This document shows, one piece after another, positions 42,669-50,467 of a stretch of DNA of 64,000 nucleotides. Below the pieces are notes generated by a model. The model was not told where the DNA came from and made no database searches. It saw only the letters and a list, made by a program, of their open reading frames with translations. The stretch comes from DAOTXL01 sp034435455. Lineage in GTDB: Bacteria; Chloroflexota; Anaerolineae; JAAYZQ01. Location: assembly GCA_034435455.1 (NCBI GenBank), contig DAOTXL010000070.1, positions 56,706-120,705 of the forward strand, written 5' to 3'. Made by a program: the position numbers and the translations under genes. How positions within the stretch are numbered: the stretch's first letter is position 1; each line of letters opens with the position of its first letter.

Positions 42669-44705
42669 ATGAGTTTTTGGGCCTTCAGTTCCCTGATGCC
42701 AGGACTTGCCCGGCAGAACACAGAAGTCCGCCTTTTTCGGGCTTTTAGTCTGGTGGGCGGTGCTGCATTGGCAGCCGGCAACCTGTCCGGTAGCGGGTTG
42801 ATCGGGGCGGCGCACCTGTTCGGCGTTTTGGTTGGCGTGCTTGCGCCGTTGATTCTGCACTTTCATCTGGTCCTGGTGGGGATACGTCTGGGGCGTTGGC
42901 GATGGCCGGTCCTGGCGGTCATCTATGCGGCCGGTGCTGCTGTGGCAATTCCCTACCTGTTGCCAGGACCGGTATCGCACTGGTGGCGCGCAGAGTGGGG
43001 GAGTCGGGGGTTGCGCCTCTTGCTGGGCGGTGCCCTGTTGGGCTCTCTGTTCTGCCTGTTCTACGGTTATGTGACTGCCCGCTCGCCCGAAGCGCGGCGC
43101 CGGCTCCGCCTGATCGTCCTGGGTACCAGTTGGGGTTTTGCCCCTGTTCTGGGGCTTTCTTTGTTGCCCGATCTCCTGGGCTTCCCTTTCATTCCCTATC
43201 CCATCACCCTGTCCTTTCTGGTCCTCATTCCGTTTGCCTATTGGCAGGCCATTTTGCGTTTTGACCTGTTGCGTGTCGATCTGGTGTTGAACCGCAGTCT
43301 GGTCTACCTGATCCTCACCTTCACCCTGATCGGCGCTTACCTGCTGGCTTTACGCCTGTCTGACCTGTTTCTGCCGGGTATTGCCTTCCATCGGGAACTG
43401 GTGGGAGTGTTGCTGCTGGTAGTGGCCGGACTGGCAGGACTCCCCTTCCGCAACCTGATCCAGCGGGCCGTCGATCGTGCCTTCTATGGTGGCTGGTATG
43501 ATTATCGAAGTGTGGTGAGTGACATCAGCCATAGCCTGGCCGGGACATTGGAACGCCGTGAGTTGGAATTGATCCTGGAACGGGCTATCCGCATCTTGTG
43601 GGTGCGGGGTGCTGCATTGCTCTTGCCTGAGCCACAGTCGGTTTACAGGTTGAGAGGGCGGCGGTATGGCGACTTTCCCGTAGACCCCTCGCTGCTGACG
43701 TTGGACACAGAAGGGGTACTGGGCCGTCGGTTGAGCGCCCTCCATTGGCCGGTTGAGACGATTCAGTTGCGTCAGCAGATGGCCTCAGAGCATCTGGAAC
43801 CTGCCAGTAGCGCGCTCCTTGCCCATCAGGCGATCCGTTGGTGGCTTCCCATGGTCAGCGGTGAGGGGTTGGTCGGGCTGTTGTTGCTGGGAGCGCGCCT
43901 GGGCGATGAGCGGTTTGACGTGGACGATTTGCAAATCTTGCGCACATTGGGTGATCAGGCTGCTCTGGCGATCAAAAACATCCTGCTGATAGAGAGGTTG
44001 CGCTTCCAGTTTGAGGAGATCGAACGCAATCACTTGATTTTGGAGCAGATGCACCAAAAGCTTCTGAGAAGCCATGAAAAAGAACGAAAACATCTGGCTC
44101 GATACCTGCATGGGGGTCCGATCCAGCAGTTGATTGCCTTCCGGTATCAGCTTCGCGAGTGTGCAGCCAGGATCGGCGATCCCAAAATGCAGGCTGCTTT
44201 GGATGGGCTCCGGGAGGAGGCTGGAGCCCTGTTGGATGAATTGCGGGGGCTGTGTGCCGAGCTGCGGCCTTCTCTGCTGGATCTGTTCGGTCTGGCTGCG
44301 GCTATCCGGGCGCATAGTGAGGGGATTGGCCATCGGCATGGGTTAGAGATCCAGGCGATGCTGGATGAAGACAAAGATCATCAGCTTCCGGAAGAAACGG
44401 CGATGTCCCTGTTCAGGATCTACCAGGAAGCTCTCTCGAATGTCACCCGACATGCAGACGCCAGCCAGGTCATGATCCGGCTGGCGGTGACAGACTCACA
44501 GGCAGTCCTCCAGATTCAGGACAATGGAAAGGGATTCACCGTGCCCGATCCGGTGACCCTGTTTGCTGCTGATGGGCATTTTGGGTTGCTGGGCATTCAT
44601 GAGTGGGTTGAGCTGCTTAAAGGGAAGTTTGAGCTGTTCTCCCAACTTGGCGCCGGTACACGGCTTTGCGTCCGGGTACCTCTTTGCTCCGATGCAAGTC
44701 GGTAG
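42669..44705 (+). CDS. NarX/HisKA_3-type histidine kinase, possibly N-truncated
   Basis: A 678-aa sensor kinase. About eight hydrophobic segments (residues 25-270) are followed by a GAF domain (about 285-455). A HisKA_3 dimerisation region follows with the phosphorylated His in ARYLHGGPIQQL, and an ATPase domain has RIYQEALSNVTRHA and DNGKGF. This class normally pairs with NarL-type regulators such as the fragment just upstream. The ATG has no visible Shine-Dalgarno, and the first residues start in the middle of what looks like a membrane array, so the true N-terminus may have been lost with the regulator's C-terminus. Confidence 0.85.
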   Translation: MSFWAFSSLMPGLARQNTEVRLFRAFSLVGGAALAAGNLSGSGLIGAAHLFGVLVGVLAPLILHFHLVLVGIRLGRWRWPVLAVIYAAGAAVAIPYLLPGPVSHWWRAEWGSRGLRLLLGGALLGSLFCLFYGYVTARSPEARRRLRLIVLGTSWGFAPVLGLSLLPDLLGFPFIPYPITLSFLVLIPFAYWQAILRFDLLRVDLVLNRSLVYLILTFTLIGAYLLALRLSDLFLPGIAFHRELVGVLLLVVAGLAGLPFRNLIQRAVDRAFYGGWYDYRSVVSDISHSLAGTLERRELELILERAIRILWVRGAALLLPEPQSVYRLRGRRYGDFPVDPSLLTLDTEGVLGRRLSALHWPVETIQLRQQMASEHLEPASSALLAHQAIRWWLPMVSGEGLVGLLLLGARLGDERFDVDDLQILRTLGDQAALAIKNILLIERLRFQFEEIERNHLILEQMHQKLLRSHEKERKHLARYLHGGPIQQLIAFRYQLRECAARIGDPKMQAALDGLREEAGALLDELRGLCAELRPSLLDLFGLAAAIRAHSEGIGHRHGLEIQAMLDEDKDHQLPEETAMSLFRIYQEALSNVTRHADASQVMIRLAVTDSQAVLQIQDNGKGFTVPDPVTLFAADGHFGLLGIHEWVELLKGKFELFSQLGAGTRLCVRVPLCSDASR

Positions 44706-44803
44706 ATTCCGATCGAGTCTCCCCTGGCCCCCCGTTCTTTTTCGCATAGTCAATGCGCACAGGAACGCGACGGATAAGGAAATTCCAAAGGGAGAGGTAG
44801 GCT

Positions 44804-46378
44804 ATGCGAAGGTTCTTCCTGACTAAAATAGACTCCCTGGCCCTCTGTCTGGTGCTCCTTGTTTCTTTTGCCCTGCGTCTGTGGGGGAGTGGCTTTGGCC
44901 TGCCGGCCTACACCCGCTATCATCCCGACGAACATGCTCTGGTAGAGCGCGCGGCTCAGATCCTGTGGACCGGCGACTGGAACCTGCACCGCTTCAACTA
45001 CCCACCGTTCTATGCCTATCTCAACACCATCGCCGATGCATTGTACTTTTTATACGGTGTCACGCAAAACCTGTGGGAATATCTACCTACCTTTGTCGTG
45101 CCCAACTATTACCAGGTGGGGCGGTGGCTGACCGCCTGCTTTGGCACGCTGACCATCCTGGTCATCTATCTGGTCGGCAGGCAGTTGTGGAACCGGCGAA
45201 CCGGTTTACTGGCTGCGCTGTTGCTGGGCGGGAATTATCTTCACATCATCCATTCACACTACGCCACGTTTGACATAATGGTTGGTTTCCTGGCGGCGCT
45301 GACCCTCCTGTTCAGCGAGCTGATCCGGACACGGCAACAGGCACGCTGGTACTTTCTGGCCGGGTTGTGTGCCGGGTTGGCCGGAGCAACCAAGTATAAC
45401 GGCGCGGTGGTGCTTGTGCTCCCGTTGCTGGCCCATCTCCTGGCAACGCCGTGGGGGGAGTGGGGCTGGCTCAACAGCCGGTTGGGGGCGACAATCGGCG
45501 GTTTTCTGCTGGGGTTCTTTGGCGGCAATCCCTTTGCCCTGGGCAATCTGCCCGATTTTCTCACCGGGCTGGCGACCGTCCTGCACCACTATGGCACGGC
45601 GCAACCCGGTTTCGAGGGCCTGGGCAACTGGCGTTGGTATCCGGCCATATTTCTCACTTCGGCCGATGCCCTGTGGGTGATAGCCGGAACATTCGGGCTT
45701 CCTGGCCTCGCCTGGAAAGAATGGAAAAAGGCGCTGCTCCTCCTGTCCTTTCCCCTGATCTACTATCTGCTCGTTTCTCGCTTTGTCGTCCGCTTTGAAC
45801 GCAACATGGTCCCTCTGCTGCCCTTCCTGGCCCTGGGCGGGGGCTGGCTGGTGGACAGGATGCAGGAGGCAGGAGGCAGGAGGCAAAAGGCAAAGGGCAA
45901 ACTGCTCACTTCTTGCCTCTTGCTCCTCGCTCCCTGTCTCCTTCTCCTGGCCCTGCCTTTGACAGCCGGCATATCGTTTGATAGAATCCTGAGCAGGACC
46001 GATCACCGCGAAATAGCCGGTCGGTGGGTGGAGGAGAATGTCGCACCGGGGAGCAAGATCGCCATCGAGCACTATGCCATCCCCTTCGACTATGACCGTT
46101 ATCAGGTTGAGGATGTGCTCCGGATCAGCAACCATGACCTGACCTGGTACCGGCAGCAGGGGTTCGATCTCCTGATCGTCAGTGACGGGGTGTGGCCGTT
46201 GCTACGCCGGCAGCCGGAGGCCTATGGAGAGATGTTGAGCAGGTATGACGATCTGGTCAGAGGTTGCACGTTGCTGGCCGAATTTATCCCCGATCCGCCC
46301 GGCTTGGTCGTGGCCGGCTATCCGACCGTAGCGGTTTACCACTTTGCCCCGGTCCGCATCTATGCCGTGCCCAGGTGA
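44804..46378 (+). CDS. GT39-type membrane glycosyltransferase
   Basis: A 524-aa polytopic protein of the ArnT/PMT (GT39/GT83) type that moves a sugar from a lipid carrier on the outer face. The first loop has the acidic pair in RYHPDEHALVERA and then NYPPFYAYL, matching the catalytic loop of this superfamily. About eleven helices follow. Near residue 355-385 a linker of QEAGGRRQKAKGK then LLTSCLLLLAPCLLLL interrupts the last membrane part; it is encoded by a purine-then-pyrimidine cassette found repeatedly here. GGGAGAGG precedes the ATG. Confidence 0.87.
   Translation: MRRFFLTKIDSLALCLVLLVSFALRLWGSGFGLPAYTRYHPDEHALVERAAQILWTGDWNLHRFNYPPFYAYLNTIADALYFLYGVTQNLWEYLPTFVVPNYYQVGRWLTACFGTLTILVIYLVGRQLWNRRTGLLAALLLGGNYLHIIHSHYATFDIMVGFLAALTLLFSELIRTRQQARWYFLAGLCAGLAGATKYNGAVVLVLPLLAHLLATPWGEWGWLNSRLGATIGGFLLGFFGGNPFALGNLPDFLTGLATVLHHYGTAQPGFEGLGNWRWYPAIFLTSADALWVIAGTFGLPGLAWKEWKKALLLLSFPLIYYLLVSRFVVRFERNMVPLLPFLALGGGWLVDRMQEAGGRRQKAKGKLLTSCLLLLAPCLLLLALPLTAGISFDRILSRTDHREIAGRWVEENVAPGSKIAIEHYAIPFDYDRYQVEDVLRISNHDLTWYRQQGFDLLIVSDGVWPLLRRQPEAYGEMLSRYDDLVRGCTLLAEFIPDPPGLVVAGYPTVAVYHFAPVRIYAVPR
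45862..45952. repeat. purine/pyrimidine AGGCAGGAGGCA cassette in frame
   Basis: A purine-rich half (units of AGGCAGG, AGGCAAA) is followed by a pyrimidine-rich half (TTGCCTCTTGCTCC), forming an imperfect inverted repeat of about 90 bases. Related stretches lie at 10573-10620, 35237-35275, 35549-35590 and 36525-36585. Confidence 0.6.
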
Positions 46379-46385
46379 GAGAACC

Positions 46386-47552
46386 ATGAAGAAACAATCG
46401 AAATCCATGCTCCTGGACATTCTGAAGCAACGCTCGGCCGCAGCGATCCTCAAGAGCACCAGGCCCCCTGAGCCGGTGAGCGGCGAGGTGCTGGCCTTTC
46501 CGTTCCTGGCCGTCGTCGGGCAGCTAGAGATGAAGACCGCCCTGCTGCTGAGCGTCATCAATCCGTCGGTGGGCGGGGTGCTGCTCATCGGCCCGCGCGG
46601 CACCGGCAAGACGACGGCAGCGCGCGGCCTGGTGGACCTGATGCCACCCGTGCGGCGCAGCCTGTGCCCCTACGGCTGCGAAGAGGAAGCGGCCGAAACG
46701 TGGGGCATGGACGCCATCTGTCCCGACTGCGCGGCCAGAATGGCCCGCGGCGAACCGCTGACCACCCTGGACCGGATGCGGCTCATCGAGCTGCCGCTAA
46801 ACGCCCGCCTGGAGGATGTCATTGGCGGCATCAACGAACGGCTGGCCGTCGAGCAGCGACGGGTGCGTCTGGAACGCGGCATCCTGGCCTACGCCCACCG
46901 CAACCTGCTGTATATTGACGAGGTGAACCTGCTGGACAACGCCATCGTGGATGCCATCCTGGATGCGGCGGCGCAGGGCCGGGTGACCGTGCGGCGCGGC
47001 CCCCTGGTGGCGGTGTACCCCTCCAGCTTTGTCCTGGTCGGTTCCATGAACCCTGAGGAAGGGCCCCTCCGCCCCCAGATCCAGGACCGCTTTGGGCTAC
47101 GGGTTGTGGTAGATGGCCTGCGCGATCCGGCCGAGCGGCTGGAGGTGTACCGCCGGGTCAAGATGTTCCGCGAGCATCCCCACTGGCTGCTGGCAGCGTT
47201 GGCCGAGGACACGGCCATCTTTAGCCAGGAGATCGCCCAGGCCCGCGAGTTGCTGCCCCAGGTAGAGCTTGCCCCCGAGGCAGAGGAGCTGGCATTGCGC
47301 CTTGTGGAGGACCTGGAGATCTCCAGCCAGCGCGCCGAGATCGTCGCCCTGGAAGCCGCCCGGGCCCACGCCGCTGCCGATGGTCGCCGGGAAGCGACGG
47401 CGGACGATGTGGTGGCTGTGGCACCTATGGCCCTCCGGCAACGCCGCAGCACGTTTATGCGCCAGTACCTGCAATCGGTCAAAGCTGAAGAGGACGAGAT
47501 CCGGGCTGCCTGCCACGCAGCTCAAAAGGATTGGAAGAAAGGCAGTGAATAG
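46386..47552 (+). CDS. Mg-chelatase-type AAA+ ATPase (ChlI/BchI-like)
   Basis: A 388-aa AAA+ protein of the magnesium-chelatase subunit I group. The P-loop GPRGTGKTT is followed by a four-cysteine insert (CPYGCEEE and CPDCAARM) that is seen in many bacterial members. LLYIDEVNLLDN is Walker B, SMNPEEG is sensor 1, and RFGLRVVV is the arginine-finger region. ChlI-type ATPases drive metal insertion into porphyrins or corrins, or serve as MoxR-like chaperones with VWA partners. No ChlD/ChlH partner is in this window, so the target is open. It lies 7 bases after the GT39 gene. Confidence 0.92.
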   Translation: MKKQSKSMLLDILKQRSAAAILKSTRPPEPVSGEVLAFPFLAVVGQLEMKTALLLSVINPSVGGVLLIGPRGTGKTTAARGLVDLMPPVRRSLCPYGCEEEAAETWGMDAICPDCAARMARGEPLTTLDRMRLIELPLNARLEDVIGGINERLAVEQRRVRLERGILAYAHRNLLYIDEVNLLDNAIVDAILDAAAQGRVTVRRGPLVAVYPSSFVLVGSMNPEEGPLRPQIQDRFGLRVVVDGLRDPAERLEVYRRVKMFREHPHWLLAALAEDTAIFSQEIAQARELLPQVELAPEAEELALRLVEDLEISSQRAEIVALEAARAHAAADGRREATADDVVAVAPMALRQRRSTFMRQYLQSVKAEEDEIRAACHAAQKDWKKGSE

Positions 47553-48198
47553 ACCAGAAATTTCGACCCAAGAGGGCCGCCTGGGGGTGGAGCGATGGCT
47601 CCTGCCCGCCGGATGGCTGTCGGCGGCAGCCGGCTACTATGGCCCGTGGATAGCCCACAAAACCGCGGCACTGACCCTGTGCGGCGTGGATATGGGCGAG
47701 TTTGTCAAGTTCTTGCCCGGCGTGTCGGTGGTACGGCACCTGTTTTACCTGCCGCCCCTGGCCGTGGTGCTGAGCGTGGCGCTGCTGGCCGGCTCGCACC
47801 GGTTTGGCTATCCCCGGTTGCTGCGCCGGATCATGCCCATCCTGGCCATCCCGGTCAGCCTGCAACTGCTGCCCCCGGCCTGGTCGCCAGCCAGCCTGAT
47901 CACCCCGGAATTCCGCCTCCAGACGGCTGTCCTGGGCTTTTGCTGGCTGCTGCTGCTGGCTTCGCCGCTGTTGGGACGCCTGCCGGTCCGGTTCACCGGC
48001 CTGCTGACCGGCGCGTTGGCCATAGCGGCGGCGGGGCTTGCGGCCTGGCAGTTCCTGGTCGTCAAACCGGCCATCGGCCAGGTCTATGGCACCCCCCCGC
48101 CGGTGGGCTGGGGATTTCCCTTATGCCTGGCCGGCCTGGCGATTGTGGCTCTGGCGGGAGGCGCTCCGGCTTTACAACGGCGGGCCCGGAGGCTGTGA
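47545..48198 (+). CDS. membrane protein of unknown function
   Basis: A 217-aa protein with about six hydrophobic helices and no family I can name. It starts with GTG at 47545, overlapping the ATPase gene by eight bases, after an AAGAAAGG ribosome site. The first loop contains HKTAALTLCGVDMGEFVKFLPG, an amphipathic stretch. The tight overlaps on both sides (the next gene shares one base, TGATG) suggest it works with the GT39-type protein that follows. Confidence 0.8.
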   Translation: MNRPEISTQEGRLGVERWLLPAGWLSAAAGYYGPWIAHKTAALTLCGVDMGEFVKFLPGVSVVRHLFYLPPLAVVLSVALLAGSHRFGYPRLLRRIMPILAIPVSLQLLPPAWSPASLITPEFRLQTAVLGFCWLLLLASPLLGRLPVRFTGLLTGALAIAAAGLAAWQFLVVKPAIGQVYGTPPPVGWGFPLCLAGLAIVALAGGAPALQRRARRL

Positions 48199-50159
48199 TG
48201 GATCGGGGGAAGCCGGCCCAACGCCTGTTGCCGGCAGCCATCCTGCTGGTGGCGGCGGTGTTGCGCCTGGGCTGGCCAACACTGACCGAATTCAAATTCA
48301 GCGAGGCCCGTCTGGAGGCGCTGGCCCTGGAATTAACGCAAAAAGGCTACCTGCCCTTCGTCGGCGTGCCCTCGTCGGCCGGGTTCGACCACTCGCCCCT
48401 CAGCGTCTATCTGTACGTGCCCGCCTTCCTGTTCACGGCCAATCCTATCCCGGCTACGGTGTACGGCGGGCTGGTGAACGTGGGGGCGGTGGCCCTGTGC
48501 TGGTGGCTGGCCCGGCGTTGGCCGGGGGGAGGGCGATGGGCATCTGCCGTTGCAGCGTTGCTGCTGGCCGTCAACCCCTGGGCGGTGGCCTTTAGCCGTA
48601 AGATCTGGCAGGTAGCCTTCGTGCCCTTGCTGGCCCTTCTGTTCGTCGGACTGGCCGTCTCGGCGCTGGTCCAGGGACGGCGCCGGCATCTGGCCTGGAT
48701 GCTGGCCGCCTATGCTCTGTTGGTGCAGGTCCACCCCTCGGCCATCGGCCTGGCGCCGGCGCTGCTGCTGTGGCTGCTGCTCTTCCGACGCCAGGTGCGC
48801 CTCGGGCCGTTGCTGGTCGGTGGGGGCCTGGGGCTGCTAAGTGCCCTGCCATTCCTGGCCCACCAGTTTCAAAACGGCTGGCCGGCCCTGGCCGCCTGGC
48901 GGGCGCTGCCGGAGGCCACCTGGGACCTGTGGAATCCCGCCGCCGGTCCGGGGTCGGCGGTGAGCCTGGCCTGGGAGGCTCTAACCGGGCGGAGCATCCA
49001 CGCCCTGGCCGGCGATGCCTATCCCCTGCTTCGGGTTGTGCCGCAGCTTGACCGGACCTTTAACCTGCTCGGCTGGTTGACGGTGGCAGCCGCTGTGGGG
49101 CTGGCCTGGCGGACCATCACCCGCTGGCGGGCGGCAGATGCTGCAGAGCGACAGGCGGCGCAGGTAGACCTGGTCCTCCTGTCGTGGCTGGTGGTGCCGG
49201 TGCTGTTCAACCTGCGCCACAGCCTGGAACTGCACCTCCACTTTTTTGCCCTGGCCATGCCAGCTGCCGGCCTGATCGTCGGCCGGGCCGCGTGGCCGGC
49301 CGGCCGGCCGCGGGCCGCCGGAGCCGTGGCCCTGGGGCTTATGGCCCTGGCCCAGGTGGTGGCCCTGGCCCTGATGGGCCGTTTTGTGGCGACCCACAAC
49401 ACGCCCGGCGGCTTTGGCCTGCCCCTGGGCCGGTATCTGGAAATGGCCGACCAGGCCGTGGCGCTGGCCAGCGAGCAAAAAGCTGCCGAAGTGTTGGTGA
49501 TCGGGCCGGGGGATTCGCCGGTGGTGGACGAGGTCCCGGCCATTTTCGACGTGCTGCTGCGGGGCCGGGTCGCCTGTCGCTTCGTAGATGGCAGGTCGGC
49601 GGCGCTATTTCCGCCACACCAGGCGGTGGTTGTCCTGGCACCCAGGGCAGGGGAGGCAGCCGGGTTGTACCGGCCGTGGCCCGCTGTCGAGGCGCCAGGG
49701 GGCTATCGCCTGGCCATGTTGGATGGCGGTTGGCCGCAGGAGGGGTTCACCCCCATCGCCGGGCCGCGCCTGTTCCAGAACGGCATCGAGTTGCAGGGAT
49801 ACCGCTGGGAGGCAGACGGCCCCGGCGGCCGGGGCCGCCTCTGGCTGCTGTGGCAGGTGCTGTGGCAAAGCCCCGACGACACCCACTTTTTCGTCCACCT
49901 GTTGGACCCCACAGGCCAGAAACAGGGCCAGCAGGATTCAGCCGGCTATCCGACCGTCTACCGGCAAAAGGGGGATCGGGCCATCAGTTTATTTGACATA
50001 AAACTAGATACGGAGGTCCTGCTTTCTCCTCTCCGGGCGCGGGTCGGGGTGTACACCTACCCCGATGTGGCCGGTGTGCCGGTAGTGGATGGAACGGGGA
50101 ATATTGTCGCCGATTCGGTAATAATCGGCCTTTTTACAATGGAAAAGGGTGGACCTTGA
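48198..50159 (+). CDS. GT39-like membrane glycosyltransferase with C-terminal beta domain
   Basis: A 653-aa polytopic protein. Ten or so helices (residues 10-420) follow the ArnT/PMT pattern, with the first-loop acidic residues in FSEARLEALALELTQKG and SAGFDHSPLSVYLY. The C-terminal ~200 residues are soluble and beta-rich, with WLLWQVLWQSPDDTHFFVHLLD, a motif common at the end of Chloroflexota GT39-like proteins. It is last in the overlapping set with the ATPase and the 217-aa membrane protein. It ends just before the strong promoter at 50156. Confidence 0.86.
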   Translation: MDRGKPAQRLLPAAILLVAAVLRLGWPTLTEFKFSEARLEALALELTQKGYLPFVGVPSSAGFDHSPLSVYLYVPAFLFTANPIPATVYGGLVNVGAVALCWWLARRWPGGGRWASAVAALLLAVNPWAVAFSRKIWQVAFVPLLALLFVGLAVSALVQGRRRHLAWMLAAYALLVQVHPSAIGLAPALLLWLLLFRRQVRLGPLLVGGGLGLLSALPFLAHQFQNGWPALAAWRALPEATWDLWNPAAGPGSAVSLAWEALTGRSIHALAGDAYPLLRVVPQLDRTFNLLGWLTVAAAVGLAWRTITRWRAADAAERQAAQVDLVLLSWLVVPVLFNLRHSLELHLHFFALAMPAAGLIVGRAAWPAGRPRAAGAVALGLMALAQVVALALMGRFVATHNTPGGFGLPLGRYLEMADQAVALASEQKAAEVLVIGPGDSPVVDEVPAIFDVLLRGRVACRFVDGRSAALFPPHQAVVVLAPRAGEAAGLYRPWPAVEAPGGYRLAMLDGGWPQEGFTPIAGPRLFQNGIELQGYRWEADGPGGRGRLWLLWQVLWQSPDDTHFFVHLLDPTGQKQGQQDSAGYPTVYRQKGDRAISLFDIKLDTEVLLSPLRARVGVYTYPDVAGVPVVDGTGNIVADSVIIGLFTMEKGGP

Positions 50160-50184
50160 CATGAATCGGATACAGAGCTATAAT
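50156..50184 (+). promoter_or_regulatory. perfect consensus sigma70 promoter
   Basis: TTGACA (50156-50161) and TATAAT (50179-50184) are both perfect and exactly 17 bases apart. The -35 box starts inside the end of the GT39-like gene. Transcription should start near 50191, about 32 bases before the 30-codon ORF. It is the only promoter in the window that matches the consensus at all twelve positions. Confidence 0.85.
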
Positions 50185-50222
50185 AGACCCACACCAGTCT
50201 GGAGGGAAAGGGGGGTAGAACG

Positions 50223-50315
50223 ATGAAAAGGCTCCGTGTGCGGCTGTTTCTGATCTTCCTTGCCCTGGCCACAGTTGTTTCCCTGGCCATCGCCTGCGGC
50301 CCTGCCGTCGGTTAG
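50223..50315 (+). CDS. 30-aa signal-peptide-like micro-protein or leader peptide
   Basis: A 30-codon ORF that starts MKRLRVRLF, continues with a hydrophobic core (LIFLALATVVSLAIA) and ends CGPAVG before the stop. This is a basic n-region, an h-region and a Cys at position 25, so almost the whole product is a signal peptide. If lipidated at the Cys it would leave a six-residue lipopeptide; the lipobox is weak (AIAC). A strong GGAGGGAAAGGGGGG ribosome site precedes the ATG, and the perfect promoter at 50156 lies just upstream. The 150-base region after it folds into hairpins before the next gene. It could be a secreted peptide or a leader peptide that controls the downstream operon. Confidence 0.6.
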   Translation: MKRLRVRLFLIFLALATVVSLAIACGPAVG

Positions 50316-50331
50316 AGGGCTGACCTGGCGG

Positions 50332-50445
50332 TTCCCTGGCAGATTTTGCCGGGAGGGTTCCCGGTCGCTCCGGGCTCCAGGGACGAAGGGACTGCGGGCC
50401 GACCCCGGAAATTCTCTGGCAGATCTTGCCAGGGAACACCTTTTT
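50332..50445 (+). promoter_or_regulatory. structured leader with paired hairpins and T-tract
   Basis: Two related hairpins share the sequence CTGGCAGATyTTGCC. The first (50334-50353) has a 7-base-pair inner stem. The second (50412-50436) has a 10-base-pair stem with a 5-base loop and is followed by ACACCTTTTT. A CCCGG/CCGGG hairpin (50360-50374) lies between them. The layout after a short ORF and before an operon resembles a transcription attenuator. Confidence 0.5.
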
Positions 50446-50467
50446 CCACCTGTCTGGCGGAGTATCC

